Shown here piece after piece: positions 9,088-15,516 of a DNA stretch of 32,116 bases (positions are counted from its first letter, which is position 1; each line of letters starts with the position of its first letter). A program made the position numbers and the translations under genes. Source of the stretch: JBMNGG01 sp050949705 (lineage in GTDB: Bacteria; Bacillota; Thermosediminibacteria; Thermosediminibacterales; Tepidanaerobacteraceae); contig JBMNGG010000015.1 in the NCBI GenBank assembly GCA_050949705.1, positions 1-32,116 on the forward strand. The letters are read 5' to 3'. A model generated the notes under the pieces. That model did no database searches, had not been told where the DNA came from, and saw nothing but the letters and a program-made list of their open reading frames with translations.

Positions 9088-9309
9088 ATGTTAAATGCAG
9101 GATTATTAGTGGCTATTTTGGCATTATCCATATATTTAATAGGATATACTATGGGGAGAAGGATAGGTAAGAAGGAAGGTATTTTTGAAGGCAAGGCAAT
9201 CATACCTATTGAACTTAAAAAACAAATGCTAGACACCATGATCTGTCCCCTATGTAAACAAAAGTTGAACTTTTATACGAATTGTGATAGTATACATAAT
9301 CGAAAATAA
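9088..9309 (+). CDS. Small single-pass membrane protein with a C-terminal Cys motif
   Basis: 73 residues starting at ATG 9088 behind GAGAGGGA (9072-9079). A TTG 18 bases upstream is less likely because it overlaps that SD. Residues 3-20 form one membrane helix, followed by a basic stretch GRRIGKKEG that predicts a cytoplasmic C-terminus. The tail holds C53-x2-C56 and C66, like half of a zinc ribbon. Not recognised. It sits tightly between the UbiA-like gene and the YnbB-family gene, so it belongs to the same transcription unit. Confidence 0.7.
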   Translation: MLNAGLLVAILALSIYLIGYTMGRRIGKKEGIFEGKAIIPIELKKQMLDTMICPLCKQKLNFYTNCDSIHNRK

Positions 9310-9330
9310 TGTATGAAGAGAGGATCTAAT

Positions 9331-10629
9331 TTGGCAGACACTAGATATTACAATAAGTATAAAATATTAACTGACCGTTATCATATTCATCCTAAACTTA
9401 TAAAAATAGCCGAAGATGTTATTGGCGAAATTCGAACAATATTTGATAAAATAGACAATATTGCAGAATATAATCACTTTAAAGTGATAGATGCAATGAA
9501 ACAAAGTTATTTAAGTGATTATCATCTTAACGGTTCTACTGGATATGGTTATAATGATATGGGAAGGGAAACAATAGAGAAAATATATAAAGACATCTTT
9601 AAAGCAGAGGATGCTCTCGTACGATCCCAAATCATATCTGGCACACATGCTATTACACTTTGTCTATTTGGAGTTTTAAGACCAGGTGATGAGTTATTAA
9701 GTGCAACCGGAACCCCTTATGATACTTTAAATGATGTAATTCTAGGTAAAAACTGCGGTTCATTAAGAGACTATGGTATCTCATACTGCGAAGCAGAGCT
9801 GACCGACGGAAAACCTGACTATGAGTTAATCAAAAATAGCATAAATGAAAAAACAAAGATGGTATTAATTCAACGCTCCAGAGGTTATAGCATGAGACCT
9901 TCCTTATGCATTAATGAAATTCAAAAACTAATAGAATTCATTAAAAATATTAATCCTAATATAGTATGTTTTGTAGATAACTGTTATGGGGAGTTTGTTG
10001 ATTACAAAGAACCTATCGAAGTTGGTGCTGATATATGTGCAGGCTCATTAATAAAAAACCCTGGAGGGGGAATAGCAACTACTGGAGGATACGTAGTAGG
10101 TAAAAGTGAATTAATTGAACAATGTTCTTATAGACTCTCTGCTCCTGGTTTAGATAAGGATTGCGGTCCCTCATTATACTCAAATCGATTAATAGTTCAA
10201 GGTCTTTTCTTTTCACCTTTGGTAGTAAAAGAATGTTTAAAAGGGGCTGTATTTACTTCAAAAATATTTGAGCAAATGGGATTTGAAGTTTATCCAAAGT
10301 ATAATGAAAAAAGAAGTGATATAGTAACCACAGCTATATTAAAAGATGAAAATGCATTAATTACCTTTTGTAGAGGCATACAAAGGGTAGGGCCTGTTGA
10401 TTCTCATGTTCAACCAGAACCTTCGGAAATGCCTGGATACGATAATAAGATAATAATGTCTGGGGGAAGTTTTGTACAAGGTTCATCAATTGAGCTTAGT
10501 GCTGATGGACCATTGAGGGAACCATATGCAGTTTATATACAAGGAGGCATAAACTTTTCTCACATAAAACTAGGAATAATGAGCGGACTTCAAGCTTTGA
10601 TAGATAATGGTAACTTAAAAATAGGATAA
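9331..10629 (+). CDS. ynbB: PLP-dependent methionine gamma-lyase-like protein (YnbB / aluminium-resistance family)
   Basis: About 432 residues. The family has the Cys/Met-metabolism PLP fold but an uncertain reaction; members are annotated as aluminium-resistance protein or methionine gamma-lyase family. Recognisable segments are GSTGYGYNDMGR near the N-terminus, SQIISGTHAI, GDELLSATGTPYDTL, VDNCYGEFV (PLP-contacting Asp), the Schiff-base lysine in SLIKNPGGG, and GGSFVQGSSIELSADGP near the C-terminus. I prefer TTG 9331, which has the SD AGAGAGGA at proper spacing. An in-frame ATG at 9313 lacks an SD. The gene follows spoVK and its GTPase as in B. subtilis, and converges on lexA. Confidence 0.9.
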   Translation: MADTRYYNKYKILTDRYHIHPKLIKIAEDVIGEIRTIFDKIDNIAEYNHFKVIDAMKQSYLSDYHLNGSTGYGYNDMGRETIEKIYKDIFKAEDALVRSQIISGTHAITLCLFGVLRPGDELLSATGTPYDTLNDVILGKNCGSLRDYGISYCEAELTDGKPDYELIKNSINEKTKMVLIQRSRGYSMRPSLCINEIQKLIEFIKNINPNIVCFVDNCYGEFVDYKEPIEVGADICAGSLIKNPGGGIATTGGYVVGKSELIEQCSYRLSAPGLDKDCGPSLYSNRLIVQGLFFSPLVVKECLKGAVFTSKIFEQMGFEVYPKYNEKRSDIVTTAILKDENALITFCRGIQRVGPVDSHVQPEPSEMPGYDNKIIMSGGSFVQGSSIELSADGPLREPYAVYIQGGINFSHIKLGIMSGLQALIDNGNLKIG

Positions 10630-10662
10630 TGAGCAGAGGTATAATACTGCTCATTATCCTAT
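10621..10662. terminator. Hairpin shared by two convergent genes, overlapping both stop regions
   Basis: A perfect 16-bp stem (10621-10636 with 10647-10662) and a 10-base loop. The left arm contains the ynbB stop codon and the right arm touches the lexA stop codon. On the minus strand the stem is followed by TATTTTTAAG, so it is best as the lexA terminator; on the plus strand no good T-run follows. Confidence 0.75.
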
Positions 10663-11267
10663 TAAAGCTTTCTATACAGGCCTACAGCTTTACCAAGTAT
10701 TGTCAAGTCTTTAACTATTATTGGTCTCATAAGTGGATTCTCAGGTTGAAGGCGAATATGGTCTGATTCTTTATAAAATCTCTTAATTGTTGCTTCATCT
10801 CCCAGGAGCGCAACAACTATGTCTCCATTTTCTGCAGAATTTGTTGATTGCACGAGAATAATATCACCATTGTATATACCTGCATTAATCATGCTATCAC
10901 CCTTAACTGATAACATAAATACATCAGAATCAGGTACCATTTCTTTAGGCAGGGAAAATATATTTTCGATGTTTTCTTGAGCCAAAATGGGTTGGCCTGC
11001 AGTAACTTTTCCCACTAAAGGAATATCGACCATATTTCTATGGGTAACACTAGTATTGATTATTTCAATGGCTCTAGGTTTTTGCGGGTCGCGTTTAAGA
11101 TAACCCTTTTTTTCTAACTGAACTAAGTAACCATGAACGGTAGAAGTGGATTTTAAATTAGTTGCAGCACATATTTCACGAACTGATGGAGGATAACCTT
11201 TATCTCTAAAATAATTATGTATATATTCGAGAATTTGTCTTTGTCGTGGAGTTAGGTCTTCATACAC
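10662..11267 (-). CDS. lexA: LexA SOS repressor
   Basis: 201-residue LexA. The N-terminal winged helix-turn-helix has PSVREICAATNLKSTSTVHG (27-46). The C-terminal autoprotease has the Ala90-Gly91 cleavage site in VTAGQP, catalytic S125 in KGDSM, and K162 in ATIKRF. It represses SOS genes until RecA-ssDNA triggers self-cleavage. The start is GTG at 11267 behind GGAG, nine bases upstream. The family, length and catalytic residues leave little doubt. A palindrome lies over the predicted promoter just upstream. Confidence 0.97.
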   Translation of the reverse strand: MYEDLTPRQRQILEYIHNYFRDKGYPPSVREICAATNLKSTSTVHGYLVQLEKKGYLKRDPQKPRAIEIINTSVTHRNMVDIPLVGKVTAGQPILAQENIENIFSLPKEMVPDSDVFMLSVKGDSMINAGIYNGDIILVQSTNSAENGDIVVALLGDEATIKRFYKESDHIRLQPENPLMRPIIVKDLTILGKAVGLYRKL

Positions 11268-11294
11268 AATAAATCACTCCAGATGTTTTTTTTT

Positions 11295-11323
11295 ATTATA
11301 ACATAACGTGTTATAATTTTAAA
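11295..11323 (-). promoter_or_regulatory. lexA promoter with overlapping palindrome (candidate auto-operator)
   Basis: On the minus strand TATAAT (11295-11300) is the -10 box, and TTTAAA (11318-11323), 17 bp away, is a weak -35. A perfect 9-bp inverted repeat, ATTATAACA and TGTTATAAT with a 5-bp spacer (11295-11317), covers the -10 and the whole spacer. Its inner AACA...TGTT resembles, but does not equal, the Gram-positive LexA box (GAAC-N4-GTTC). LexA autorepression is common, so this is a reasonable operator candidate. Confidence 0.5.
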
Positions 11324-11459
11324 ACAGATACAACTAGAGATACAAGGAAATGAAAAGTTGTGTATATTTTAAATACAATTACAACGTCCGATAATATATA
11401 TTATGTAAACTTTTGTAAACCATTATGTATTTGGCCAAAGTTTTTGCGAAAAATAAACA

Positions 11460-11483
11460 AAAATACCCACATAAACTGTGGGT
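11460..11483 (-). terminator. Terminator of tRNA-Trp
   Basis: The 7-bp stem ACCCACA/TGTGGGT (11465-11471 with 11477-11483) with a 5-base loop is followed on the minus strand by TATTTTTGTT. It lies 22 bases past the tRNA 3' end. Confidence 0.8.
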
Positions 11484-11505
11484 TTAATTAATTACAATTG
11501 TTATG

Positions 11506-11581
11506 TGGCAGGGGAGACAGGACTCGAACCCGCAACCAACGGTTTTGGAGACCGCTACTCTACCAATTGAGCTACTCCCCT
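11506..11581 (-). tRNA. tRNA-Trp (anticodon CCA)
   Basis: 76 bases with encoded CCA. The acceptor stem AGGGGAG pairs with CTCCCCT and the discriminator is G. The D arm reads AGCTCAATTGGTAGAGT and the T arm GGTTCGAGTCC. The anticodon loop CTCCAAA gives CCA. A single-gene unit with its own promoter (11593-11621) and terminator (11460-11483). Confidence 0.97.
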
Positions 11582-11592
11582 TAGCAAATATT

Positions 11593-11621
11593 ATTATACA
11601 TTACTTTATAAGAGATGTCAA
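11593..11621 (-). promoter_or_regulatory. Consensus sigma-70-type promoter of tRNA-Trp
   Basis: On the minus strand TTGACA (11616-11621), 17 bp, TATAAT (11593-11598): perfect consensus hexamers and spacing. The tRNA 5' end is 11 bases downstream of the -10. The same bases recur at 13711-13739 in the second copy of the 171-bp repeat. Confidence 0.9.
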
Positions 11622-11639
11622 AGTTTTTAATTCAATTGA

Positions 11640-11763
11640 TAGTGTCAAGTTGTTGTAGGATAATAAAAGTAACAAATACCCTAACTTTTTGATTCTAATA
11701 GATCTATATCACATACCCGCTACGCTGGATACCCTTTAAGAGGATTGATACGGGAGTCTTTTT
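11640..11763 (-). pseudogene. 3' end fragment of the ISLre2-family element left beside the tRNA-Trp promoter
   Basis: The first 124 bp of the ISLre2-type element, from its terminal repeat TAGTGTCAAGTTGTTGTAGG to the point where the IS1634-type element inserted. It encodes the transposase C-terminus ending in SILLKGIQRSGYVI. It is identical to 13758-13881 and cannot move on its own. Confidence 0.85.
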
Positions 11764-11846
11764 CGGTTGTTTGACACTTATAAAGAATAAAAAACCACCA
11801 AAAGCCTTAATGGGCTTATTTTTTTGTCAAATTTACCAAATATATC

Positions 11847-11875
11847 TTGCGGAATGTTGCGGGATGTGTTATGAT
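11847..11875 (+). promoter_or_regulatory. Promoter of the IS1634-type transposase
   Basis: TTGCGG (11847-11852), 17 bp, TATGAT (11870-11875). This places the start of transcription about 15 bases before the transposase start codon. Confidence 0.5.
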
Positions 11876-11895
11876 ATAAGTAATACAAGGGGGGG

Positions 11896-13616
11896 ATGCT
11901 TGTGAGACTGTCTATTTCTAAATCAAAAAATGCCACGTCACTTTATATTAAAGAAGATGTTACTATTGATGGCAAAAGAACAACAAAAATCTTAAGAAAT
12001 TAGGAACAGTTGCTGAACTGGAGAAAAAATTAGGGGGCAGGGACCCTATTGAATGGGCAAAAGAATACATTGCAGAATTAAATCGCCTTGAAAAAGAGGG
12101 CAAGGAAATTGAAGTAATTGCAAAGTATTCGCCTTCTAAACTAATCAAGAAGGAGGAAAGGCGTTGTTTTAATGGAGGATATTTGTTTTTACAAAAAATC
12201 TATCATGAACTGGAACTTGATAAAATCTGCAGCAAAATCACAAACAAATATAGATTTGAATACAATTTGGATTCTATTTTTTCAAGATTACTTTACGGTA
12301 GAATACTATTCCCTTCTTCAAAGCTTTCTACTTATGAGCTCTCTTGGAAATTAATTGAACCACCTGATTTTAAGCTGCATCATGTTTACAGAGCTTTAGA
12401 AGTCATAGCAAAGGAGACAGATTTTATTCAAGCATCTCTTTATCAAAATAGCCTCTCAGTTTCGAAGCGAAATACCGGTATTTTATACTATGACTGCACC
12501 AATTATTTTTTTGAATTGAACAGGAAGATGGGTTAAAGCAATATGGCTTTTCTAAGGATCACAAACCAAATCCTATAGTTCAAATGGGTCTTTTTATGGA
12601 CGGAGATGGCATTCCTCTTGCTTTTAGTATTACAGAAGGCAATAAAAATGAACAACTGACACTTAAGCCTTTAGAAAAAAAGATTTTATCTGACTTTAAG
12701 CTATCAAAGTTCATTGTTTGCACAGATGCTGGGCTTGCCTCAAATTGCAATCGAAAATTCAATGATAAAAAAGACAGGGCCTTTATCACCACTCAATCCA
12801 TTAAAAAACTCAAGGGGCACCTAAAAAAGTGGTGTTTAGACCCTACAGGCTGGCATCTGGATAAAGATACTAAAACGTATGATATACAGAACTTGATGAA
12901 GAAAAATACAAAGATAAAGTATTTTACAAAGAGCGTTGGATAAAGGAAGACGGGCTAGAGCAGAAACTAATTGTCACATATTCCATTAAGTACAGGGACT
13001 ATCACAGAAAAATCCGCAACTTGCAAATTCAAAGAGCTTTAAGCTGCTTGATACAAATCCCTCCAAGATAAAAAAACCCCGTCAGAATGATTACAAGCGC
13101 TTTATCAAAAAGACAAGCTGTACATTAGAAGGTGAAGTTGCAAAACAAGAAGTATATAGTCTGTATTATGAACTTATTGATGATGAATCAGCATATGATG
13201 GTTTTTATGCAGTTTGTACAAATCTTGACGAAGATGCCGTAGAAATTGCAAGAATCAATAGATGGCGCTGGCAAATCGAAGAGTGTTTTAAGATTTTAAA
13301 ACATGAATTTAAGGCAAGACCCGTATACCTTCAAAGAAATGATAGAATTACTGCTCATTTTACCACTTGTTTTATTGCGCTTTTAATGTATAGATTGTTG
13401 GAAAAGAGATTACAAGGGGAATTTACATGTGACACCATTATTCGAAATTTACGCAATATGAACTTTCAGGAGTTAAAAGGTAGGGGCTACATACCGACTT
13501 ACACAAGGAATGATTTTACTGATGCTTTACATGAAGCATTTGGCTTTCGGACTGATTATGCAATTGTAACCTTAAAACGACTGAAAAAAATTTTAAAAGA
13601 AACAAAAACTAGGTAA
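11896..13616 (+). pseudogene. IS1634-family transposase, broken by four single-base losses
   Basis: Joined across frames, this is a full-length IS1634-type DDE transposase of about 570 residues. Family blocks include ISKSKNATSLYI at the start, FNGGYLFLQKIYHELELDKI, ILYYDCTNYFFE (first catalytic Asp), FIVCTDAGLAS (second Asp), RWQIEECFKILK (catalytic Glu in the R-x3-E-x6-K part of the IS4-type signature) and FTDALHEAFGFRTDY near the C-terminus. Frames change at about 11997 (one A missing), 12514 (one A), 12890 (one A) and 13038 (one T). Each repair adds one base to a short run. The start is ATG 11896, or GTG 11902, which is better spaced from AAGGGGGG. The gene cannot give functional transposase as written. 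Confidence 0.93.
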
Positions 13617-13642
13617 ACATTCCGCATTATTTTTAAAAACAA

Positions 13643-13685
13643 AAAAGCCCGAATCCCATTATTTTCAATGGGTTTCAGGCTTTTT
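13643..13685 (+). terminator. Terminator at the right end of the IS1634-type element
   Basis: A long hairpin. AAAAAGCCCGAATCCCATT (13642-13660) pairs imperfectly with 13667-13685 around a 6-base loop, and the right arm ends in a T-run. It follows the transposase stop by about 25 bases. Confidence 0.75.
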
Positions 13686-13710
13686 GTCTTCTGTAAGTGT
13701 CAAAGATGGG

Positions 13711-13881
13711 ATTATACATTACTTTATAAGAGATGTCAAAGTTTTTAATTCAATTGATAGTGTCAAGTTGTTGTAGGATAATAAAAGTAACAAATACCCT
13801 AACTTTTTGATTCTAATAGATCTATATCACATACCCGCTACGCTGGATACCCTTTAAGAGGATTGATACGGGAGTCTTTTT
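13711..13881. repeat. 171-bp perfect direct repeat, right copy
   Basis: Identical to 11593-11763. It includes a second copy of the tRNA-Trp promoter (minus strand, 13711-13739) that now points into the 3' end of the IS1634-type element, antisense to its transposase. It also holds the intact 3' end of the ISLre2 transposase gene (stop at 13822). Because this copy is complete, the ISLre2 gene stayed open. Confidence 0.93.
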
Positions 13882-15310
13882 GCCCATGTTAAACGCGGGT
13901 ATATTGTTTAGGTTCTCATGAGTGGTTTTTCCAAAGGCTTGCTTGGCCTTTTTTATGGTTTCTTTCTTTACCCTGTATTGTTGATTTGTCTTTTTAAAAT
14001 GATCTGGGGTTATCTTTCCACCATTTTGGCAATAGGTCCTTATGTCGGCTATGGCTTTTAGCCCTTTTTCGCTCCAGCCCATGGGGCCAGAGCTAAAGCG
14101 GCTGGATAATACATGGCTAATATGCCCCTCGGTGCAGCTGCCGCTTACTCCTTCTTCTTTGTATATAGTGATGGCTTCCCAATTGTTTCGTATATAGATT
14201 TTAAATTCTTTTACCTTTTTTAGCTTTTGTGGGGTTTGAGCTCCTTTTTTAAGTTTTTCTACTAGCTCATTAAACTTAGACCAGTTGCATTCATAGATGC
14301 TCTGGTATATTGGTTTTCTGTAGTCTTCTTGCCCTGCTGTAGACCCTAGGATTGCTTTGTTTAGATGGTATTTATCTAAGACCATTTTAGATTTTGGTAG
14401 CCATCCTTGGCCGGTTTTTATCCACCCAGCACCATCTCCGTGAATATATATGCGCTTTATGCTTTCACTGTCATATCTATCATAGATGTAATTGGCAACC
14501 TTTAGCCATGTATCTTCTCGGTTTAACCCATATCCGTGTATATGATGGGGATTTATACACTCTCCCCGTTTTCCTGCTCTTTTGGTGCCGTCATATATGG
14601 TGATTAATGGTACTATGGTTTTTTTGCCATCTTGTAGGGCTACATGGTCTTCATCTGCATCTATGTGAATCACTGGCACTTTGCGCTTTGGGCCTATAGC
14701 TTTAATCTCTAGCTTTTCTTGCTTTAGTTTCCTCGTTTTGTTCATGACGGTCTGTCGGCTAACTTGGCCGTCCGTTACATACTGACTGCTCTTGCCATAG
14801 GAGTTATCGCTAGCATGTTCTGCTATATCTGCTGATACCGTGGCTGATACTCTATCATAAGGGGCCACTCCTAAGACCTCATCGGTAAGGTATATGTATG
14901 TATTGTTTTTCTTATCGTGAAAGTAGGTTCTGTAATATGTTAGCTGCCCAAAGCGTGTGAAGAGCTCTCGCTTGTCGCGGTTTCTTTCAACTACGATTTG
15001 TCTTTTTCTGCGCCATTTTTTATCAGCTTTTATTTCTTTATCATGGTTTTCTATGTAGGCTCGCATCATTTTTAAAATGAAGTCGAAGGTAATATCTTTT
15101 AGGCCATCTTCTAACTCATCAATTTTTATGATATTGGGGTCACGCATAAAATTCATGATTTCATGGATGAATTTTTTGCAGTTTTGTATTACAATAGTAT
15201 CCACAAGAGATTCTCCTTTTGAATGGTTTTTTGGGTAATTCCATTGTATCAAAAAGCGAGGATCTCTTGTCTTTTTTATTATGAGAATGTCCTATAATTA
15301 TTTTACACTA
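13758..15310 (-). mobile_element. ISLre2-family insertion sequence (about 1.55 kb)
   Basis: Imperfect terminal inverted repeats: TAGTGTCAAGTTGTTGTAGG at 13758 and, on the other strand, TAGTGTAAAATAATTATAGG ending at 15310 (17 of 23 aligned positions agree). One transposase gene fills the element. No clear short target duplication was found next to these ends. The element landed upstream of the tRNA-Trp promoter and was later hit by the IS1634-type element. Confidence 0.8.
13822..15204 (-). CDS. ISLre2-family transposase (UPF0236 type)
   Basis: About 460 residues from GTG 15204, which has the SD AAAGGAG eight bases upstream. A TTG at 15252 is possible but has no SD. Family blocks include YRTYFHDKKNNTYIYL, VSRQTVMNKTRKL, VIHIDADEDHVALQDGK (catalytic-type Asp), IYIHGDGAGWIKTG, MVLDKYHLNKAI and GCTEGHISHVLSSRFSSGPMGWS-like residues toward the C-terminus. 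The frame is open throughout, unlike the neighbouring IS1634-type transposase. It is probably active or recently active; G+C appears higher than in the flanking genes, which fits an acquired element. Confidence 0.92.
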   Translation of the reverse strand: MDTIVIQNCKKFIHEIMNFMRDPNIIKIDELEDGLKDITFDFILKMMRAYIENHDKEIKADKKWRRKRQIVVERNRDKRELFTRFGQLTYYRTYFHDKKNNTYIYLTDEVLGVAPYDRVSATVSADIAEHASDNSYGKSSQYVTDGQVSRQTVMNKTRKLKQEKLEIKAIGPKRKVPVIHIDADEDHVALQDGKKTIVPLITIYDGTKRAGKRGECINPHHIHGYGLNREDTWLKVANYIYDRYDSESIKRIYIHGDGAGWIKTGQGWLPKSKMVLDKYHLNKAILGSTAGQEDYRKPIYQSIYECNWSKFNELVEKLKKGAQTPQKLKKVKEFKIYIRNNWEAITIYKEEGVSGSCTEGHISHVLSSRFSSGPMGWSEKGLKAIADIRTYCQNGGKITPDHFKKTNQQYRVKKETIKKAKQAFGKTTHENLNNIPAFNMGKKTPVSILLKGIQRSGYVI

Positions 15311-15432
15311 TGAAATCAATTCTCCTTATACCTTGTTGTAATTCAATTATATTAATAATTAAGATAACCCCCTCTTTATTGTTTATTATAATAATGTAGT
15401 AATATATTTGCAAAGATTCTAAATAAAGGGTA

Positions 15433-15461
15433 TTGTTTTTATCAAAAAATTATGTTATGTT
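15433..15461 (+). promoter_or_regulatory. Possible promoter of the NSS transporter gene
   Basis: TTGTTT (15433-15438), 17 bp, TATGTT (15456-15461), about 55 bases upstream of the start codon. The remaining sequence between the ISLre2 end (15310) and here is AT-rich and shows no other feature. Confidence 0.35.
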
Positions 15462-15516
15462 TAAAAATGAGTTAATAATGCATAAAAATAAATATTAAGA
15501 GGGAGGCTGTAATATT

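Larger units (their letters stand above)
11593..11763. repeat. 171-bp perfect direct repeat, left copy (target duplication of the IS1634-type element)
   Basis: Bases 11593-11763 recur at 13711-13881 (offset 2118) and the identity ends sharply on both sides. This copy holds the tRNA-Trp promoter (11593-11621), the left terminal repeat of the ISLre2-type element (from 11640) and the last 19 codons of its transposase (stop at 11704, minus strand). The two copies abut the ends of the IS1634-type element exactly, as a target-site duplication would. Confidence 0.93.
11764..13710 (+). mobile_element. IS1634-family insertion sequence (about 1947 bp), transposase frameshifted
   Basis: Bounded exactly by the two 171-bp repeats. 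Near both ends lies the inverted repeat TTTGACACTTA (11770-11780) with its complement at 13694-13704, six less conserved bases from each edge. The size and transposase type fit the IS1634 family (IS1634 of Mycoplasma mycoides is about 1.9 kb). Weak terminator-like hairpins sit just inside the left end (11802-11825) and, more strongly, the right end (13643-13685). They would shield the element from outside transcription. Confidence 0.88.

Noticed and set aside
11896..13616. Programmed frameshifting in the IS1634-type transposase
   Set aside because: Four separate shifts at ordinary short runs, none with a slippery heptamer plus hairpin; IS1634-family transposases are normally encoded in one frame.
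11593..13881. Segmental duplication by homologous recombination between two ISLre2 copies
   Set aside because: The repeat also includes 47 bp of unique tRNA-Trp promoter DNA and ends exactly at the IS1634-type element on both sides, which fits a target duplication better.
13746..15348. TAATTCAATT at 13746-13755 and 15339-15348 as the ISLre2 target duplication
   Set aside because: The right copy is 28 bases beyond the terminal inverted repeat and the motif is low-complexity AT sequence, so a chance match is likely.
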